A stretch of 6,149 bases of DNA, taken from contig CATITW010000177.1 of the NCBI GenBank assembly GCA_949547975.1, forward strand, positions 1 to 6,149. The letters run 5' to 3'. The notes below the pieces were generated by a model. That model saw only the letters and a program-made list of their open reading frames with translations, was not told the origin of the DNA and made no database searches. The translations under genes and the position numbers were made by a program. This stretch comes from Cryomorphaceae bacterium (GTDB lineage Bacteria > Bacteroidota > Bacteroidia > Flavobacteriales > Schleiferiaceae). Positions 5,476 to 6,149 of this stretch are shown in pieces. The stretch's first letter is position 1; every line of letters starts with the position of its first letter.

Positions 5476-6149
5476 ATGCTCCAAACAGTTTCTGGGCATT
5501 CTCCACCGTTTTTAAAACCAATTCCTCCCTAGATCTTCCCGTAGCTTCGCTGACTACATCGACGACCGAGCTCAAAAATGCCGGTTCATTCTTTTGCCCC
5601 TTAAAAGCGGACGGTGTGAGATATGGGGCATCGGTTTCTAGCAGTAATCGATCCTCAGGAATTGAACGCAACACCACATCGGTAGCTGCGCGGTTGTAGG
5701 TATACGAACCACCCACGCCAAAATAAAACTCGCCCAATTTCATCGCACGCTTGATCTGCTTCTTGCCGCCGCTAAAGCAGTGAAACACCCCGCGAAGTTT
5801 CCCCTCGTGGCGCTCCTGCGCAGCTTCCAAAACCGGAAAAAGTTGCTTAAAACTGCTGCGAACATGCAACGCCACAGGCAAATCCCATTCGACCGCCCAA
5901 GCGAGCTGCTGCTCCAAGGCTTCGATCTGAATATCTAACGTCGACGTGTCCCAATGAAGATCCATACCGATCTCTCCCACAGCACAATACGCCGATGGAT
6001 TCGTCAGATAATGCGCGCGAATCGTTGCCAATTCTTCCTTCCACCCTTCTTTCACATAACACGGATGCAGACCGACCATGCGGCCCACCTGAAGCCCAGG
6101 ATAATCCTCCACAACAGCATCCATCGCCTTTAAGCTCGACGCATTAATA
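5468..6149 (-). CDS. tatD: TatD-family metal-dependent DNase/hydrolase, N-terminus outside window
   Basis: Member of the TatD family of TIM-barrel metal-dependent hydrolases; characterised members are 3'-5' exonucleases or DNases acting on DNA and damaged ends, usually with two divalent metals. The reading frame is open to the right edge (first visible residues INASSLKAMDAVV), so the ATG at 6124 is an internal methionine, not the start. About 30-40 residues, including the HxH metal motif, are missing off the window. Metal and active-site motifs seen in order: VGLHP (near 6065-6079); VGEIGMD with metal-bridging Glu (near 5960-5980); LHVR with metal His (near 5864-5875); FHCFSGG (near 5770-5790); and LLETDAPYL with the conserved Asp (near 5624-5650). 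The C-terminus is complete (LFGAYA, stop at 5468-5470). The stop overlaps the asparaginase start within ATGCGTAA, so the two genes are probably one transcription unit. Confidence 0.93.
   Translation of the reverse strand, partial: INASSLKAMDAVVEDYPGLQVGRMVGLHPCYVKEGWKEELATIRAHYLTNPSAYCAVGEIGMDLHWDTSTLDIQIEALEQQLAWAVEWDLPVALHVRSSFKQLFPVLEAAQERHEGKLRGVFHCFSGGKKQIKRAMKLGEFYFGVGGSYTYNRAATDVVLRSIPEDRLLLETDAPYLTPSAFKGQKNEPAFLSSVVDVVSEATGRSREELVLKTVENAQKLFGAYA

Noticed and set aside
5476..5499. Upstream asparaginase start at 5499 (adds MPRNCLEH)
   Set aside because: The extra eight residues are simply the tatD 3' end read in another frame; the family N-terminus begins at MRKIALIYTGG.

Overview
The window looks like chromosomal DNA of a member of the Bacteroidota, most likely order Flavobacteriales. 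The evidence is an ExbB-type channel protein with a cleavable signal peptide and an acidic periplasmic spacer, two tandem exbD genes, a Bacteroidota-style promoter (TTTG / TAnnTTTG) in front of the dihydrouridine synthase gene, mostly A-rich rather than Shine-Dalgarno leaders, and protein sequences that read like flavobacterial versions. GC content is moderate. Nothing suggests a mobile element, phage, CRISPR array, or tRNA/rRNA gene. The order is from reading alone; no database search was possible.

Layout. Positions 1-1004 (minus): tRNA-dihydrouridine synthase, running off the left edge and missing at most a short C-terminus. Positions 1024-1932 (plus): a CPBP/CAAX-type intramembrane protease, divergent from dus, with about 20 bp or less between the start codons. 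Positions 1933-2016: a short convergent gap holding a bidirectional hairpin terminator. Positions 2017-4365 (minus): a compact four-gene proton-channel operon, in transcription order exbB, a small four-helix membrane protein, exbD1, exbD2. Positions 4366-4467: a 102-bp gap with a possible promoter. Positions 4468-5475 (minus): a cytoplasmic type I L-asparaginase. Positions 5468-6149 (minus): a TatD-family metal-dependent DNase/hydrolase lacking its N-terminus at the right edge, overlapping the asparaginase start by 8 nt.

How the genes work together. The centrepiece is a proton-motive-force motor. The ExbB-like protein should form the inner-membrane channel and the two ExbD paralogues the peptidoglycan- or partner-facing rotor/plug. 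The uncharacterised 135-residue membrane protein, encoded between them with gaps of 5 and 8 nt, is probably a dedicated accessory subunit. No tonB lies inside the window. The TatD, asparaginase, protease and Dus genes are housekeeping genes with no visible mechanistic link to the motor.

The parts most worth a second look are the four-helix protein, a single DnaJ-like CxxCxGxG motif in the periplasmic part of ExbD1, the acidic spacer of ExbB with three candidate O-glycosylation triplets, and a promoter so close to the dus ATG that the transcript may be leaderless.
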